A stretch of DNA of 64,000 bases, taken from positions 310,001-374,000 of the forward strand of contig JAGKQI010000089.1 of NCBI GenBank assembly GCA_018806915.1, given 5' to 3'. A program made the translations under genes and the position numbers. The stretch is from Phytophthora colocasiae. Taxonomy: Eukaryota; Oomycota; Peronosporomycetes; Peronosporales; Peronosporaceae. Shown in pieces: positions 62,775-64,000 of the stretch (position 1 is the stretch's first letter; each line of letters begins with the position of its first letter). Under the pieces are notes generated by a model. The model saw only the letters and a program-made list of their open reading frames with translations, was not told where the DNA came from and searched no databases.

Positions 62775-62903
62775 TTATCTCGTAGTTCAACGATGACATG
62801 GTGGTGGTCTTTTTGTCAGAGGATATGACGGAATGCAACTACTAAATCGTTTGCTACCTACGATCACTCTGCGCGCTTCAATACGCTACTGCCATTGCTC
62901 GTG

Positions 62904-64000
62904 TCAAGATCCTTTTCTTGGACCTTTGCGCGGGACCTTGGTTACCCGTTCCACACGACGGATGAAGTTGCAACGCCGTAGCCACACCAAGTTGGATAGT
63001 GGTTCTTCGTAAAACTCATCATCTTCTCCGCCTTCGTACCATCGATCAAAGATGCGCCGCTCCTCAGTGGCTTTGCCCATTTGCAACACAAAGCAATGTT
63101 TCAGTCCTTTCCTGCATGTAGCACCTACCACGTAGACACCAGGGAGAAGCGGATACTTGGCGACATCTTCGATGCTATTGAGTGAGTGCTTGACTTTGTT
63201 TTGTCTGAAAACATTGCACGCTAACGAGGCCCGATTTTCCCGTAAGAACTCCAAAAACTTCTTTATACCCTCACTTGAAATGCCTTCTTTACCATTGTCC
63301 CCATTATCATTATGGTCTTGAAACGTTTTTATTTGCTCCAAAGTGACAAGATCCAGCTCACCTTTCACGTGACATTCAATTCGAATTGCACGGAAGAAAC
63401 ACTGATTGTCTTCCGAAGCTGTGTACGTTGAAGGGAAACGCTGGTTAAACTGAGTATAAGTCAACTCCGCGAAGTGGTCTTTCCACTTGTCGATCCTTAC
63501 CATTTCCTTTCCAAAGCCGTCTTCCAACAACGATCTGGCCCAAACCCATGTTGCACAATATTGATGTCTATCATCACACCACTGAACTAGATAAGCTTCG
63601 TTAGGCCTACCGTAGTTAGTCCGGTCGAGTATAGCATAAACCTCCCAAGCCTTATTGAGGTCCCAAACGACACCAGCCTTCGCAATGTTTTGAGCCTTCG
63701 AATCTGGGTGGAAGCGCGGTGGCTTTGGAAGTGGGTTTGGCTTTGCTTGTGGAGTTCTACGGCATGTATCGGGCTCACTATCTTCTGACTCACTGTCGGC
63801 CTCGTCCACCTGTAAACGCCGGCGGGGGTGAAAAGGTGCATCATCGTCTTCAACTGCATCAATCCGTCCAGTATTACGAACTACGTCGATTGAAAGACCA
63901 CAGCTTGCAATCTCCTGCTCTTCGGTGGTTTCTTCTGACTCCAGTCCCGCCGTGTTCACGAGGTCTATGGCCGGATTTGTATTGCTTCGGATATTCAAGA
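62904..64000 (-). CDS. Chromo-like plus OTU-like cysteine-protease-like protein (5' end outside window)
   Basis: The frame is open to the window edge without an ATG, so the N-terminus is missing; 364 codons are visible. An acidic Ser/Glu-rich part (about 20-80) and a Pro/Lys-rich linker precede a chromo-like segment at about 112-175 (WEVYAILDRTNYG, AYLVQWCDDRHQ, IDKWKDHF). A C-terminal part has 'EDNQCFFRAI' (Cys at about 200) and 'GLKHCFVLQM' (His at about 301), spaced like the Cys-His pair of OTU-like cysteine peptidases. A basic tail (RRVERVTKVPRKGPRKGS) ends the protein. It is homologous in plan to the pseudogene at 5578-7027. It may belong to a mobile element or a multicopy family; catalytic activity is inference. 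Confidence 0.6.
   Translation of the reverse strand, partial: LNIRSNTNPAIDLVNTAGLESEETTEEQEIASCGLSIDVVRNTGRIDAVEDDDAPFHPRRRLQVDEADSESEDSEPDTCRRTPQAKPNPLPKPPRFHPDSKAQNIAKAGVVWDLNKAWEVYAILDRTNYGRPNEAYLVQWCDDRHQYCATWVWARSLLEDGFGKEMVRIDKWKDHFAELTYTQFNQRFPSTYTASEDNQCFFRAIRIECHVKGELDLVTLEQIKTFQDHNDNGDNGKEGISSEGIKKFLEFLRENRASLACNVFRQNKVKHSLNSIEDVAKYPLLPGVYVVGATCRKGLKHCFVLQMGKATEERRIFDRWYEGGEDDEFYEEPLSNLVWLRRCNFIRRVERVTKVPRKGPRKGS

Noticed and set aside
1..64000. CRISPR arrays, operons, ribosome binding sites
   Set aside because: Introns, LTR retrotransposons, Helitron, hAT, piggyBac and DOT1 show a eukaryotic nuclear sequence; the repeats seen are not regularly spaced arrays.

Overview
The window is a gene-poor, transposon-dense eukaryotic segment, most likely from an oomycete of the Phytophthora type. 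The inference rests on Ty3/Gypsy elements with a chromodomain and a second, archaeal-like RNase H (a combination known from oomycetes and plants), short introns with CTAAC-like branch sites, DOT1-like and piggyBac-like relics, and heavy nesting. No ordinary housekeeping gene, rRNA or tRNA gene was recognised.

Layout. 1-1163: the 3' part of an LTR of family A. 1164-5280: a degraded Ty1/Copia element with a Helitron (2111-4262) inserted between A and T of its gag. 5578-7027: a broken gene for a zinc-finger/chromo-like/cysteine-protease-like protein. 8250-9437: a hAT transposase relic. 9852-30545: a piggyBac-like transposase gene cut in two by a complete 17.5-kb Ty3/Gypsy element A (11208-28712, minus strand, nearly identical LTRs, 4-bp target duplication). 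30917-40540: copies of an unclassified repeat R, a DOT1-like pseudogene and a 1.5-kb-arm inverted repeat. 41026-59199: a Tc1/mariner-type transposon with 95-bp inverted repeats, itself split by a complete 16.7-kb Ty3/Gypsy element B (42218-58965, plus strand). 59200-64000: a possible spliced host gene, an inverted copy of R joined to a deleted piggyBac end, and a second chromo-like/cysteine-protease-like gene that runs off the window.

Elements A and B are distant relatives with the same unusual plan: LTR, tRNA primer site, a gag of about 1400 codons, a gag-pol junction that looks like a programmed -1 frameshift, a pol with protease, RT, a catalytically degenerate RNase H, an intact second RNase H, integrase and chromodomain, and then a long homologous ORF on the OPPOSITE strand between pol and the 3' LTR. 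Each element is also studded with its own short dispersed motif (A: TGTNYNYCRGA; B: TCCAACYGGA), in LTRs and coding regions, in both orientations.

The strongest candidates for an undescribed system are (1) the frameshift module G-TTA-AAC-TAG plus a stem-loop with covarying base pairs in A and B, (2) the conserved antisense ORF, and (3) the family-specific dispersed motifs. An attractive but unproven model is that the antisense protein recognises its own family's motif, as VANC proteins of plant VANDAL transposons do.
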